From assembly GCF_013618625.1 (NCBI RefSeq), contig NZ_JABRWO010000007.1, forward strand, positions 248,001 through 312,000: a stretch of 64,000 nt of DNA, given 5' to 3'. Below, piece by piece: positions 26,303-35,706 of this stretch. The position numbers and the translations under genes are program-made. Position 1 is the stretch's first letter. Every line of letters begins with the position of its first letter. This stretch comes from Bremerella alba. GTDB taxonomy: Bacteria > Planctomycetota > Planctomycetia > Pirellulales > Pirellulaceae. The notes beneath the pieces were generated by a model. It was given only the letters and a program-made list of their open reading frames with translations, ran no database searches and was not told where the DNA came from.

Positions 26303-29300
26303 TTAGCGTTGAATGACGACTTCGTCGAGGTTGAGCAGCGTGTTACAGACAATCGCCCAGGCTGCTAACTCTGCGGGGGTCTCATCTTTGCCAACCAACT
26401 TGCCGGCGGCTTCCGGATTCTTCTGGAAGTAGGTAAGGCTATCGAAATACAACGATTCCAGTTCTTTTTTCTGAACGTCGTTTTCAGGATTCAGTAAGCA
26501 AAGCGAAATCAGATAGTTCACCTTGGAAACAGGATCCGAGCCCCCTTCGTCCATCACGCGTTGGGCCATCGCGACCGCCGTTTCGACATACTGCGGATCG
26601 TTCATCAGCAGGAGGGCTTGCAGTGGCGTATTGGTGCGTTCTCGACGAACCGTGCACGACTCGCGGTTGGGAGCATCGAAAGTGCCCATCTGAGGAGCCA
26701 ATGCCGTCCGCTTAATAAACGTATACAGCGTACGGCGATGGACTTTTTCGTGGCCTTCGTCGGCTTTGAACTGCACCGTGTTACTGCCGGAATAGCCCAC
26801 GGCTTTCCAGAGCCCATCAGGCTGCGGCGGCTTGACCGATGGGCCGCCGATCTTTTCGACCAAAAGGCCACTCAGTGCCAACGCTTGATCGCGGAGAGAC
26901 TCGGCATCTAAACGATAGCGAGGTCCACGCGCGAGCAGACGATTCTCGGGATCCTTCTTCAACAGTTCAGGCGTCAAGGTCGACGACTGACGGTAAGCGG
27001 ATGTCATCACCATCCGTTTCATCAACTGCTTGATATCCCAGCCGTTTTCGCGGAACTCGAGTGCCAGATTGTCCAGAAGTTGCGGATGGCTAGGCACACT
27101 ACCTTGGGAACCGAAGTCCTCCGAGGTCTTTACCAGGCCAACACCAAAGACGTGTTGCCAATACCGATTGACTGCCACACGTGCGGTTAATGGGTGACTT
27201 GGATCTAACAACCACATCGATAGCCCGAGCCGATCCTTGGGCATTTCTTCAGTCATCGGTGGCAAGAAGCCTGGCACTTTGCGAGGTACTTCCTCGCCAA
27301 TCTGATCGTACTCGCCCCGAATCAAGACATGAGCAGCGACCGGCTTGGCGGCTTCCTTATATACCAACGTGGTTGGCGAGTTTTTCTTCAAATCGGCTTG
27401 CTTGTCGGTCATCGTTTTCAGTTCGCCACGCAATTTATTGAACGTCTCTTGCGTGTCGAGACAGACAAACTCAAGAAAGTAACGACGAAGCGTTTTTGTC
27501 TCGTCTTCGCTGCGTTTGCCGGTTTCTTTCTTTAGAATCTCGGTGACCTTTTTATTTTCGGGATTGAGGGAAGCTGGTGATTTGGCAGCGAACTCGGTCC
27601 AATCCTGTAGCGACTTGAATTGAGGCTGCTTGCCGTGCTTAGTGACGTAGCCAGCTTTGTCCCAGTAAACGGTGCCGTCCCACTGAGTGAACGCCCAACC
27701 GTTGAGCTTGGCCCCTTCGTTCAAACCGATCTTTTCAATCGGCACTTCCAGCCGGACCCATTTGCCGGTCTCGGGCAGGTCGCCGATACGATGCTTGGTT
27801 TTGCCGTTGCTGCCATAGGGAATCAGGTCTTCACCCCAATAGGCTCGTTGATCCCAGTCCCCATCGTTCCACTGGAACATCACTTCTTTCGGCGGATTTT
27901 TGGGATCGAGATATACGTAGCCGAACAGCGTATCCCCTTTGAAGAGCGTGATCGTCTGATCCGTTTGATTGAAGTAGGCTTGGTCGTTCCCTTTGGCCGT
28001 TCGTTTGGCGGACTTCTCGCCACTGAAAACAGGCTCAGGCTTGGTCACCCAGTGGTAGTCACCACTGATATTGGCTTTCCCCGGGACGCCGTCTTCGACC
28101 CAGACGACCTCTTCGGGTTCGATCTTGGGGTTATCAACGCCGGGGCCTGGGTCTTGGTATTCGACCTTGGCCAACGTTGATTTAATCTCTTCCCGTTTTT
28201 GGCCAATTTGTTGATCGAGTTGAGCCAGTTCTTGGGTTGCTTCTTTCGAGTAAATGGTGGGTGCGTGATCCTTCTTGTTACCATCCATGGCGCTTCCATC
28301 GATGCTGTTGAAGAACCCATACATCGAGTAGAAGTCTTTTTGCTTGAGGGGATCGTACTTGTGATCGTGACAACGCGTGCAGTCCATGGTTAGCCCCATG
28401 AACACCGTCCCGGTTGTGACCACACGATCGTTCACGTTCCGCATTTTTACTTCCGCTTTGATCGAGCCCCCTTCATTGGTCGTCACGTTGCACCGATTGA
28501 AGCCAGAGGCAACTTGCTGTTCCCACGATGAATTGGGCAACAAGTCGCCGGCCAATTGTTCGGTCAGAAAGACATCGTACGGCTTGTTGTCGTTGAGCGC
28601 TCGGATGACCCAATCGCGATACATCCACATCTCGCGGTAATTGTCCAAATGCAGGCCGTGCGTGTCGGCATAGCGAGCAGCGTCTAACCAATACCGAGCC
28701 ATGTGCTCGCCGTATTGGGGAGAAGCCAATAAGCGATCGACGACTTTCTCGTAAGCGTCTGTCGACTCGTCTTTCAGGAACGCATCGACCTCTTGCACCG
28801 TAGGCGGAAGACCGGTCAGTGTAAACGTTACCCGGCGAATCAGCGTCAACTTGTCGGCAGGCTCACTCGGTGCAAGCCCTTTCTTCTTGAGGGCTGAACC
28901 CAGAAATTGATCGATTTCCTTTTCATTCCACTCGGCAAAATCAACCTGCGGAGGATCGGTCTTCTGCGGCGTTTCAAAGGACCAATGCCCTTGGAACTTG
29001 GCCCCCTCGGCGACCCACTGTTTGAGTTTGGCGATCTCTTCGGGGGTAAGGCTCTTATTGGAATCAGCCGGCGGCATCACCGTCGACTCATCATCGCTAA
29101 GGATACGCGCAATCATTTCACTTTCGTCCGGCTTGCCTGGCACAATGGCCAGCATGCCGGAATCCGCTTCGCCGAGGACGCTTTCGGCGTCGTCGAAACG
29201 TATTCCTCCTTCGCGATGGTTTTCGTCCGGTCCGTGGCAGGCATAGCAACGATCCGATAGCAGAGGACGGATATCGCGATTAAAGTCGATTTCCGAAGAC

Positions 29301-29398
29301 TCTTCCGCCCAGCTTACCTGGGGAGCCAAGGCCAAGAGAGCCAACGCGGCACCGAGAAGCATCTGCCGCGAGATGCTCGTGAGTTGCAGCGAGATCAT
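26303..29398 (-). CDS. PSCyt1-DUF1549-DUF1553 planctomycete cytochrome c protein
   Basis: A 1031-aa exported protein starting at ATG 29398, with a signal peptide ending near SWA. Next comes the planctomycete cytochrome c domain PSCyt1, whose haem site is [11 protein letters not shown], with distal ligand Met in the [15 protein letters not shown] segment. DUF1549 follows ([20 protein letters not shown] to about residue 390) and contains a second haem-like motif [12 protein letters not shown] middle region (about 430-640) holds a beta-rich insert resembling a LamG/jelly-roll ([20 protein letters not shown]). The C-terminal DUF1553 ends with the [17 protein letters not shown] and [20 protein letters not shown] blocks. 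It is likely periplasmic or surface-bound and forms a unit with the DUF1501 gene. Electron-transfer coupled glycan or sulfate-ester degradation is a common guess, unproven. Confidence 0.93.
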   Translation of the reverse strand: MISLQLTSISRQMLLGAALALLALAPQVSWAEESSEIDFNRDIRPLLSDRCYACHGPDENHREGGIRFDDAESVLGEADSGMLAIVPGKPDESEMIARILSDDESTVMPPADSNKSLTPEEIAKLKQWVAEGAKFQGHWSFETPQKTDPPQVDFAEWNEKEIDQFLGSALKKKGLAPSEPADKLTLIRRVTFTLTGLPPTVQEVDAFLKDESTDAYEKVVDRLLASPQYGEHMARYWLDAARYADTHGLHLDNYREMWMYRDWVIRALNDNKPYDVFLTEQLAGDLLPNSSWEQQVASGFNRCNVTTNEGGSIKAEVKMRNVNDRVVTTGTVFMGLTMDCTRCHDHKYDPLKQKDFYSMYGFFNSIDGSAMDGNKKDHAPTIYSKEATQELAQLDQQIGQKREEIKSTLAKVEYQDPGPGVDNPKIEPEEVVWVEDGVPGKANISGDYHWVTKPEPVFSGEKSAKRTAKGNDQAYFNQTDQTITLFKGDTLFGYVYLDPKNPPKEVMFQWNDGDWDQRAYWGEDLIPYGSNGKTKHRIGDLPETGKWVRLEVPIEKIGLNEGAKLNGWAFTQWDGTVYWDKAGYVTKHGKQPQFKSLQDWTEFAAKSPASLNPENKKVTEILKKETGKRSEDETKTLRRYFLEFVCLDTQETFNKLRGELKTMTDKQADLKKNSPTTLVYKEAAKPVAAHVLIRGEYDQIGEEVPRKVPGFLPPMTEEMPKDRLGLSMWLLDPSHPLTARVAVNRYWQHVFGVGLVKTSEDFGSQGSVPSHPQLLDNLALEFRENGWDIKQLMKRMVMTSAYRQSSTLTPELLKKDPENRLLARGPRYRLDAESLRDQALALSGLLVEKIGGPSVKPPQPDGLWKAVGYSGSNTVQFKADEGHEKVHRRTLYTFIKRTALAPQMGTFDAPNRESCTVRRERTNTPLQALLLMNDPQYVETAVAMAQRVMDEGGSDPVSKVNYLISLCLLNPENDVQKKELESLYFDSLTYFQKNPEAAGKLVGKDETPAELAAWAIVCNTLLNLDEVVIQR

Positions 29399-29616
29399 AA
29401 GAACGTCCGGTTCTGGGAAGGAGTGAAATTTCAGGCGGGACGGCAAGCTCTTTCGAGTGATAGCAACTTGCCTAAGTACCAATCCGGCAAAACTTGCCCG
29501 ATTTGCAATTCACTGTACCTTGATTCTACACCACCGATCAAGAGTTTTTGTGGTACAAATGCACGAAAGCCGCTCGCAAGGCGAAATCCTTATGCACTAA
29601 ACGGCGAAAACGAGAA

Positions 29617-31221
29617 TTATTCCCCGATTTGCCCTTCCAAGATTCCCTCAGCAACCTGGAGTGGCTGAATCGCGATATCTTGAGATCCCAGACCGACTTG
29701 CGAGGCCCCTTCGACCCAGACTCGCACGTGACATGGTCCGTGACAAGCTTCCGGAATATCGAGTTTCACCTGAAATTTGCCGTCCGCCTGCTCAGCATCG
29801 ACAACATGCCACAGCCGGTCGTTGGCAGACTGATAAGTTTTGGTGTACTGGACAAGTTCGTCATGCAGCGGCTGATAGGTCGCACGTTTGGAAAGCTGAG
29901 CGACGCATCCATCGCGGCGACAAACTAGTTCGACACGAACTTTGCCTGGCAGCGAAGTCTTGCCCACGATCTCGATCGACGAGCCGGGATGCGCAACTCC
30001 TGGGGCCGAAACCTCGACCGGCGAGGCATGGGGAAGCTTTAGCAGTGGATCACCCAATAAGTTGAACAGGCCCATATGCTCGAGTCGTTCTTCCCGCAAA
30101 AGCCCTGGCTTAGGACTGACCAGCGCGGCCATCGTATCGAGCATCTTACGATTGCCTAACTTTCCGCCTTGTTGCATGGCTTCGCGTTTGGCGTGCAACA
30201 GAAGTTGTCCCAGCGTGGGCTGCTTTTCATTGAAGTACTGCTGCAGCATCTCGGTGCCCATGACGCTCATCGCGTAAGGCATCGTCACCCGCGATCCGGC
30301 AAACACGGCGACTGGGCCCCCTTTTTCACGGTGAAGCTTTTCCGCCAGGCAGTCTCGCGGGGCATCGAATGCGCCGGTGTAGCACGACAGAAAGATCGCA
30401 ATCGGACTCGACGTTTCGTTTCGCAGCGCGGCGACATCCTGATTGGTCAAAATTGGGTAGGCATCGTTGGGAACACGGATATAGTCGAGCGTTTCGACAT
30501 GCCCATGCCCCATATAAACCCAGAACAGCCCCCCCTCGTTGAGTTGCCGGACGACTTCGTCGCGAAACTCTCGCGGATCAGGACAGTAGATACTGCGCCA
30601 ACTTCCTTGGGCCACCTTGGCCTCGAAGTGGGCAGGTATCTCGTCGGTAAGGAACTTTTTTGTGATCGTTTCCATCATCGTATCGACAACGGAACCAAAG
30701 CCACCCACGCCAGCGACAAAGTGCAATCGACGCTGCCAGTCGCCTGGCGGAAGTTTTGATTCGTAGTCGATCGTCTTGGCGACAATCGTTTTCAGTTCCT
30801 CTTCATTGGCGACCGAAAACCTTCCGACGGCCAGGTCCGGAATTTGGTCGTCATCGAGGTCGGCATAGTAGTTGTCGGTGGGGATCTCAGGCTCTGATCC
30901 GAAATGGACGTTCACCACGGCTTCCTGATAATGCACCGGGACCCCTATGCCGCCGGACTTGTCGGCCACGACATCGCCGACCAACAGAACCTGTTTTAAG
31001 GGACCTGATTGGGCGGCGTCTCGAATCGTGGTACGGATCTTCTCCTTGGAACTCACATCGGTCACCACCCCAATGCGGTGCCCCTGCTGCATGCGGTACT
31101 GGAGCCAAGGACGCATTGCCGTGACGTAGGCCTCGGGACAAACAACCAGGGTATCGAAGCCTTCGGTAGACGAGGCTTCCGGCGCAGTCATCAGGAGTGC
31201 CAGAACAAGAATGGAAGTCAT
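29617..31221 (-). CDS. Gingipain-type (C25) cysteine peptidase, secreted
   Basis: A 534-aa protein starting at ATG 31221 with a hydrophobic leader (MTSILVLALLMTAPEASS). The peptidase C25 fold is visible: FDTLVVCPEAYV at the start, QVLLVGDVV, the Ca-binding-like DNYYADLDDDQIPDLAVGR, catalytic His in WVYMGHGHVETLDY and catalytic Cys in IAIFLSCYTGAFDAPRDC, followed by VAVFAGSRVTMPYAMSV. The last 130 residues form an Ig-like beta domain as in gingipains (VSAPGVAHPGSSIEIVG and onward). C25 peptidases cleave after Arg or Lys in gingipains; specificity here is unknown. No type IX secretion sorting tail is apparent. The open frame continues 47 codons upstream to a GTG at 31362; that part lacks signal character. 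It is divergent from purA. Confidence 0.86.
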   Translation of the reverse strand: MTSILVLALLMTAPEASSTEGFDTLVVCPEAYVTAMRPWLQYRMQQGHRIGVVTDVSSKEKIRTTIRDAAQSGPLKQVLLVGDVVADKSGGIGVPVHYQEAVVNVHFGSEPEIPTDNYYADLDDDQIPDLAVGRFSVANEEELKTIVAKTIDYESKLPPGDWQRRLHFVAGVGGFGSVVDTMMETITKKFLTDEIPAHFEAKVAQGSWRSIYCPDPREFRDEVVRQLNEGGLFWVYMGHGHVETLDYIRVPNDAYPILTNQDVAALRNETSSPIAIFLSCYTGAFDAPRDCLAEKLHREKGGPVAVFAGSRVTMPYAMSVMGTEMLQQYFNEKQPTLGQLLLHAKREAMQQGGKLGNRKMLDTMAALVSPKPGLLREERLEHMGLFNLLGDPLLKLPHASPVEVSAPGVAHPGSSIEIVGKTSLPGKVRVELVCRRDGCVAQLSKRATYQPLHDELVQYTKTYQSANDRLWHVVDAEQADGKFQVKLDIPEACHGPCHVRVWVEGASQVGLGSQDIAIQPLQVAEGILEGQIGE

Positions 31222-31446
31222 CGCGGCGGGATCGAGAAAGGGGGAAATGGTGAATTTGAGCACTTTTCGCCATCTGGTCAGAAAATGCCCGACACTGGGG
31301 AGTGTATCGGTTTGCACTCCAGGAATGAAGCCGAATTCCCCCAGAATGACACCAGAGGGCACTTCCGCCTCGTTGACCGACTCCCCTGCTTCGCGCTACA
31401 CTAGTTGGGTTCGTCTTGAATTGACTGCTATCACTGGAGAAGGTTT

Positions 31447-32757
31447 GTGGCTGGTTCGTGTGTTATTGGTTTGCAGTGGGGTGACGAGGCCAAAGGGAAA
31501 CTCGTCGATCTTTTAACCCAGCAACACGATATCGTGGCCCGCTTTTTGGGTGGTGCCAACGCCGGCCATACAGTGGTCGACGGCGAGAACGTCTATAAGC
31601 TGCACCACATTCCCAGTGGTATCCTTCGCAGCAACGTCCTAAACGTCATTACGGCTGGGGTGGTCATTAACCCGCCAATCCTACTAGGCGAGATGGACGG
31701 CCTGACTGACCGCGGCGTGACGATCGACAATTTGCAGCTGAGCGACCGCTCGCACATCATCTTCCCTTGGCACATTGCCGAAGATCGTGCGATGAACCAA
31801 GGCACAGCCGACGGCGAAAACATCGGCACCACGCTACGTGGCATTGGCCCCTGCTACCGCGATAAGGTGGGACGCAGCTACGCGATTCGCCTAGGCGACA
31901 TGATGCGACCGAATTTCAAAGAGAAGGTCTTCATGATCTGCGAAAAGAAAAATCGCACGATCGCCAGCATGTACGAGGACGGCCAGTTCGAGCCTCTCGA
32001 CGCCGCGCAGATCTACGAAGAATTTGCCGGGTATGCCGAGCGTCTCCGTCCATTTATGTGCGATTCAACCGACGTTTTGCTGAACGCAGTGGATGAACAG
32101 AAGACGATTCTCTTCGAGGGAGCCCAAGGCGCGCTACTGGATGTCGACCACGGTACCTATCCCTTTGTCACCAGCAGTAACAGCTCTGGTGTGGGGGCTT
32201 CGGCCGGTGCCGGGGTGCCAGCCAAGCACATTGATCAGGTCATCGGGGTTGCCAAAGCCTACAGCACACGCGTGGGTGGTGGCCCATTCCCGACTGAACT
32301 TCACGACGAAGTTGGTGAGAAGATCCGCAAACGGGGCAACGAGTTCGGCACGACAACTGGTCGACCACGCCGAACGGGCTGGTTTGATGCGGTTGCCGTT
32401 CGTTACACGGCCCGCCTGAGCGGTATCGATGTGTTGTCCTTAATGATGCTGGACGTTCTTTCGACCTTCGACGAACTAAAAATCTGTGTTGCCTATGAAC
32501 TCGATGGCGAGCAGATCACCCGCTTCCCTTCGCATGTCGACGACATCCGCAACGTGAAGCCCGTTTATGAAACGCTTCCTGGCTGGAAGGAAGAAATCAC
32601 CGGGGCTCGCTCGCTGGACGATCTTCCCGAGAATGCGTTGGCCTATGTCCGTCGCGTGGAAGAATTGGTCGGTTTCCCGGTGGGTGTGGTTTCGATCGGC
32701 CCAGATCGGAAGCAAACGATCTTTACTTCCGACGTTTTAAAGCTGGCGACAACGTAA
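31447..32757 (+). CDS. purA: Adenylosuccinate synthetase
   Basis: A 436-aa cytoplasmic enzyme that joins IMP and aspartate with GTP to make adenylosuccinate, the first committed step to AMP. It starts at GTG 31447 with GGAGAAGG just upstream. The N-terminal phosphate loop reads [12 protein letters not shown] (Asp13, Lys16), where most homologues have GDEGKGK; Ala replaces Gly15. Other family blocks are [70 protein letters not shown] and the GTP-specific [10 protein letters not shown]. Length and order are normal. It leads a run of + strand genes (uppS, cdsA) but with only 105 bp to uppS it may or may not share their transcript. Confidence 0.96.
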   Translation: MAGSCVIGLQWGDEAKGKLVDLLTQQHDIVARFLGGANAGHTVVDGENVYKLHHIPSGILRSNVLNVITAGVVINPPILLGEMDGLTDRGVTIDNLQLSDRSHIIFPWHIAEDRAMNQGTADGENIGTTLRGIGPCYRDKVGRSYAIRLGDMMRPNFKEKVFMICEKKNRTIASMYEDGQFEPLDAAQIYEEFAGYAERLRPFMCDSTDVLLNAVDEQKTILFEGAQGALLDVDHGTYPFVTSSNSSGVGASAGAGVPAKHIDQVIGVAKAYSTRVGGGPFPTELHDEVGEKIRKRGNEFGTTTGRPRRTGWFDAVAVRYTARLSGIDVLSLMMLDVLSTFDELKICVAYELDGEQITRFPSHVDDIRNVKPVYETLPGWKEEITGARSLDDLPENALAYVRRVEELVGFPVGVVSIGPDRKQTIFTSDVLKLATT

Positions 32758-32862
32758 GTTTTATCTGGCAATCCCGCGTTGAAATGCATCCGAGGGACGC
32801 GTCATAATAGGGAATCGTTCCAACGCCCCCATATTTCGACCCCTTTGGCCCAATTTAGCGAC

Positions 32863-33657
32863 GTGTCAAAAACGGCTACGACAGCGCGACATCCGATCGA
32901 AGAGATTCCCCGCGATCGCTTTCCCAAGCACATCGCTGTGATCATGGATGGCAATGGTCGGTGGGCTCAGCGGCAAGGGCTGCCTCGCATCGAGGGGCAT
33001 CGGCGAGGAGTGCATTCGGTCCGCGCAACGGTCGAAGAGTGTGCTCGACTGAAGATCGACCAGCTCACGCTCTACTGTCTTTCCAGCGAGAACTGGAAGC
33101 GGCCCCAGCACGAGCTCGACTTTCTGATGCATTTGCTCGAACAGTACATGATCGAAGAGCGGGCGACGATCATGAAGCAAAACGTCCGCGTGAAGATTAT
33201 CGGTCGCCGCGATGGCATCCCCGATCAGGTTCAGCGCGAAATGGACAAAACCATTGAGCTGAGCACTGCCAACACCGGCACCACGCTGTGCCTGGCGATC
33301 AACTATGGCGGCCGGGCCGAGATGGTCGATGCGGTACAGTGTATTGCTGAAGGAGTTCAGCAGGGACGCCTAAAAGCGGAAGATATCACTGAGGCAACGA
33401 TTGCCGAGCATCTTTACACGCGCGGTATGCCGGACCCGGATCTGATGATTCGTACCGCCGGAGAAATGCGAATCAGTAACTTCTTGCTATGGCAAGTAAG
33501 CTATTCAGAATTGTGGGTCACCGATCTTTGTTGGCCTGAGTTTCGTGAAGAGACTCTGCGAGATGCCATCGAGAATTTCGCTTCACGTGATCGCCGATTT
33601 GGCGGTCTTACCAAACCAGGGTCTTCAGGAGTTGACGCGTGCTCAAGTGGCGATTGA
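32863..33657 (+). CDS. uppS: Undecaprenyl (di-trans,poly-cis) diphosphate synthase
   Basis: A cis-prenyltransferase that extends farnesyl diphosphate with isopentenyl units to the C55 lipid carrier used for envelope polymers. Motifs: HIAVIMDGNGRWAQ with the catalytic Asp, HRRGVHSVR, YCLSSENWKRP, LAINYGGRAEM, and the C-terminal LMIRTAGEMRISNFLLWQ, then YSELWVTDLCWPEF. From GTG 32863 the product is 264 aa, near the usual 250; the frame stays open to TTG 32779, giving 292 aa. Neither start has a good Shine-Dalgarno sequence, so the exact start is uncertain. Its 3' end overlaps cdsA by 19 bp. Co-transcription with cdsA, the usual arrangement in bacteria, links isoprenoid carrier and phospholipid synthesis. 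Confidence 0.95.
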   Translation: MSKTATTARHPIEEIPRDRFPKHIAVIMDGNGRWAQRQGLPRIEGHRRGVHSVRATVEECARLKIDQLTLYCLSSENWKRPQHELDFLMHLLEQYMIEERATIMKQNVRVKIIGRRDGIPDQVQREMDKTIELSTANTGTTLCLAINYGGRAEMVDAVQCIAEGVQQGRLKAEDITEATIAEHLYTRGMPDPDLMIRTAGEMRISNFLLWQVSYSELWVTDLCWPEFREETLRDAIENFASRDRRFGGLTKPGSSGVDACSSGD

Positions 33658-34556
33658 TTGGAGCGATTGCCATAATTCTGCCTCTCTGCGGACTTTGTTG
33701 GCTCGACTACAACTATAACTTTGGACGTCCAGGCCTATGGCTGCTTCCGTTGGTTTTACTGCTGGGGGTGCTGGCCGCCGAGGAAGTGCTTGACCTGCTG
33801 CGTGCCAAGCAGCTGCGCCCCATTGGCTGGTCGTGCCACCTAGGAACGTTCATCGTAATCATGGCGGCAAGCTTGCCGATCTGGTGGCCGTCGAGCAATG
33901 TCCCCTCGCAAACGGATCAGGCAGAAGGGACGCTCTACGCACTGGCGTTTGGCGTAGTGCTCTCGATCCTCGGAGAAATGCGCCGCTACGAAAAGCCTGG
34001 CCAGTCGATGATTCACCTGGGCCTGACGATCTTCTCGATCTTTTACGTAGGCGGACTGCTGAGCTTTATCGTTCGCCTACGATTGGCACAGCAAGGGACA
34101 GAGTCCGATAACGCTTACGGCATGTTGGCACTGCTGTCGATGATTGTTGTCGTCAAGATTTCGGATACCGGGGCTTATTTTATCGGGTCGAACTTCGGAC
34201 GCACGAAACTTGTCCCTAGGCTATCCCCTGGCAAGACATTGGAAGGCACCCTGGGCGGGTTAGCGGCCTCGTGCCTGGGAAGCTACGTGATGTTCGAGTG
34301 GGTTGGTCCGTGGATGCTCGGCGGCCCAGTGGCTTCGATTCCTTTTGGCTGGCTGATCTTTGCGCTGCTTGTCTCGCCGGCCGGTATGCTCGGAGACCTG
34401 GCAGAGTCTATGTTCAAACGAGACATGGAAACGAAAGACTCGAGCCGTTGGCTGATAGGTCTGGGGGGCGTACTGGATGTGCTGGACTCGATGCTGCTTG
34501 GCGCGCCCATGGCTCTGCTGTGCTGGGAAGTCGGTATTATCGGCCCTGGCCGTTAA
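33639..34556 (+). CDS. cdsA: Phosphatidate cytidylyltransferase
   Basis: A 305-aa integral membrane enzyme (about eight hydrophobic segments) that turns phosphatidic acid and CTP into CDP-diacylglycerol. It begins at GTG 33639 with AGGAG eight bases upstream, inside the end of uppS. The family region at the C-terminal side is present: ISDTGAYFIGSNFGR, LSPGKTLEGTLGG, GMLGDLAESMFKRDMETKDS and LIGLGGVLDVLDSML. Most CdsA proteins end this region with PGHGGxLDRxDS; here it reads GLGGVLDVLDS, so the His and Arg are absent while the two Asp residues remain. Planctomycete homologues may share this. After the stop there is a 184-bp A+T-rich gap before phoH, so a new promoter is likely there. Confidence 0.93.
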   Translation: MLKWRLIGAIAIILPLCGLCWLDYNYNFGRPGLWLLPLVLLLGVLAAEEVLDLLRAKQLRPIGWSCHLGTFIVIMAASLPIWWPSSNVPSQTDQAEGTLYALAFGVVLSILGEMRRYEKPGQSMIHLGLTIFSIFYVGGLLSFIVRLRLAQQGTESDNAYGMLALLSMIVVVKISDTGAYFIGSNFGRTKLVPRLSPGKTLEGTLGGLAASCLGSYVMFEWVGPWMLGGPVASIPFGWLIFALLVSPAGMLGDLAESMFKRDMETKDSSRWLIGLGGVLDVLDSMLLGAPMALLCWEVGIIGPGR

Positions 34557-34740
34557 CTTAAGCACAATACGCAAACTCGACACGGCGAAACACGATTCTC
34601 TACAAATATCTAAACTCATACTGAGTAAAGAGTTACAATCCACGGGGACATAATGATGATTCCCATGCCCGAAACATTGTCTATATTTTGACATAGGAAT
34701 TCTCCCTTCCCAGGATAAGGCAATAGGTATTGCCCAATCG

Positions 34741-35703
34741 ATGTACGAAGCGACGATCAAATTTTTGGACCACGCATCGGTCCTCCAGCTATTCGGCAGC
34801 CGCGATCAACACCTTCGCCGAATTCGCGATTCGTTAAGCGTCACGATAACGCATCGTGACGAGCGGGTTAGCATTTCGGGAGACGAGCGGAATGTCGTCA
34901 AGGCGATGAAGGTCGTCGAAGACCTGCGGCATCGCTTGGAACGTAACGGTGCGTTGTTCTCTGAAGACCTCGACGAAGCGCTGGCGGTCATTAATGGCGA
35001 ATCGATCCTTCGCAAGACGATTCCTATTTCGACTTTCCAAAAAGGTGGCGGTGTCAAACCGCGTACGCCAGGGCAGGTCACGTATGTGGAAGCGATTCGC
35101 GACCATAACATGGTCTTTGCGCTCGGTCCTGCCGGCACGGGAAAAACTTACCTGGCCGTCGCCATGGCAGTCGAAGCGCTTTTGGAGAACCGAATCGGAA
35201 AGATTGTATTAGTGCGTCCCGCCGTCGAAGCAGGCGAGCAGCTTGGGTTCCTTCCCGGTACGTTGTATGAGAAGATCAACCCTTACCTGCGCCCGATGCT
35301 CGATTCACTCACCGAAATGATGGAGTCGAATCTCATTACGCAGTACATGGCGACCGATGTCATTGAAGTCGTTCCGCTTGCGTTTATGCGGGGACGTACC
35401 TTAAATAATGCCTTCATCATTTTGGACGAAGCGCAGAACACGACAATCTCGCAAATGAAGATGTTCCTGACCCGTATGGGCAAGGATTCACGAATGGTCA
35501 TCAGCGGCGATACGACACAAAACGACTTGCCGCCTCGTGTGCGAAGTGGTTTGACAGATGCGTTATATCGCCTCCGCAATATCGATGGTATTGCTCGCGT
35601 CGAGTTAAGCAACGCAGATATCCAGCGTCATCCGCTGGTGCAAAAGATTGTGGATGCCTACGAAACGGACTCGCCCAACGAGCCCGCCGGCGAAGGCAAC
35701 TAA
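34741..35703 (+). CDS. phoH: PhoH-like (YbeZ) P-loop ATPase
   Basis: A 320-aa cytoplasmic ATPase of the PhoH/YbeZ family. An N-terminal KH-like segment (about 1-85) is followed by the ATPase domain with Walker A GPAGTGKTYLAVAMAVEAL, the family block LVRPAVEAGEQLGFLPGTLY, AFMRGRTLNNAFIILDEAQN with Walker B, and MVISGDTTQNDLP. YbeZ works with the RNase YbeY in rRNA maturation and quality control, and ybeY lies two genes downstream. The gene heads a tight run: only 3 bp separate its stop from the 7TM-HD start. Whether it acts as an RNA helicase in this organism is inferred from the family. The start ATG 34741 has only a weak AGG-type site upstream. Confidence 0.95.
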   Translation: MYEATIKFLDHASVLQLFGSRDQHLRRIRDSLSVTITHRDERVSISGDERNVVKAMKVVEDLRHRLERNGALFSEDLDEALAVINGESILRKTIPISTFQKGGGVKPRTPGQVTYVEAIRDHNMVFALGPAGTGKTYLAVAMAVEALLENRIGKIVLVRPAVEAGEQLGFLPGTLYEKINPYLRPMLDSLTEMMESNLITQYMATDVIEVVPLAFMRGRTLNNAFIILDEAQNTTISQMKMFLTRMGKDSRMVISGDTTQNDLPPRVRSGLTDALYRLRNIDGIARVELSNADIQRHPLVQKIVDAYETDSPNEPAGEGN

Positions 35704-35706
35704 TTC

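Noticed and set aside
34680-34740. A TTGACA at 34687-34692 upstream of phoH as a sigma-70 promoter
   Set aside because: No matching -10 hexamer lies 16-18 bases away; the best is weak. The gap may still hold a promoter.
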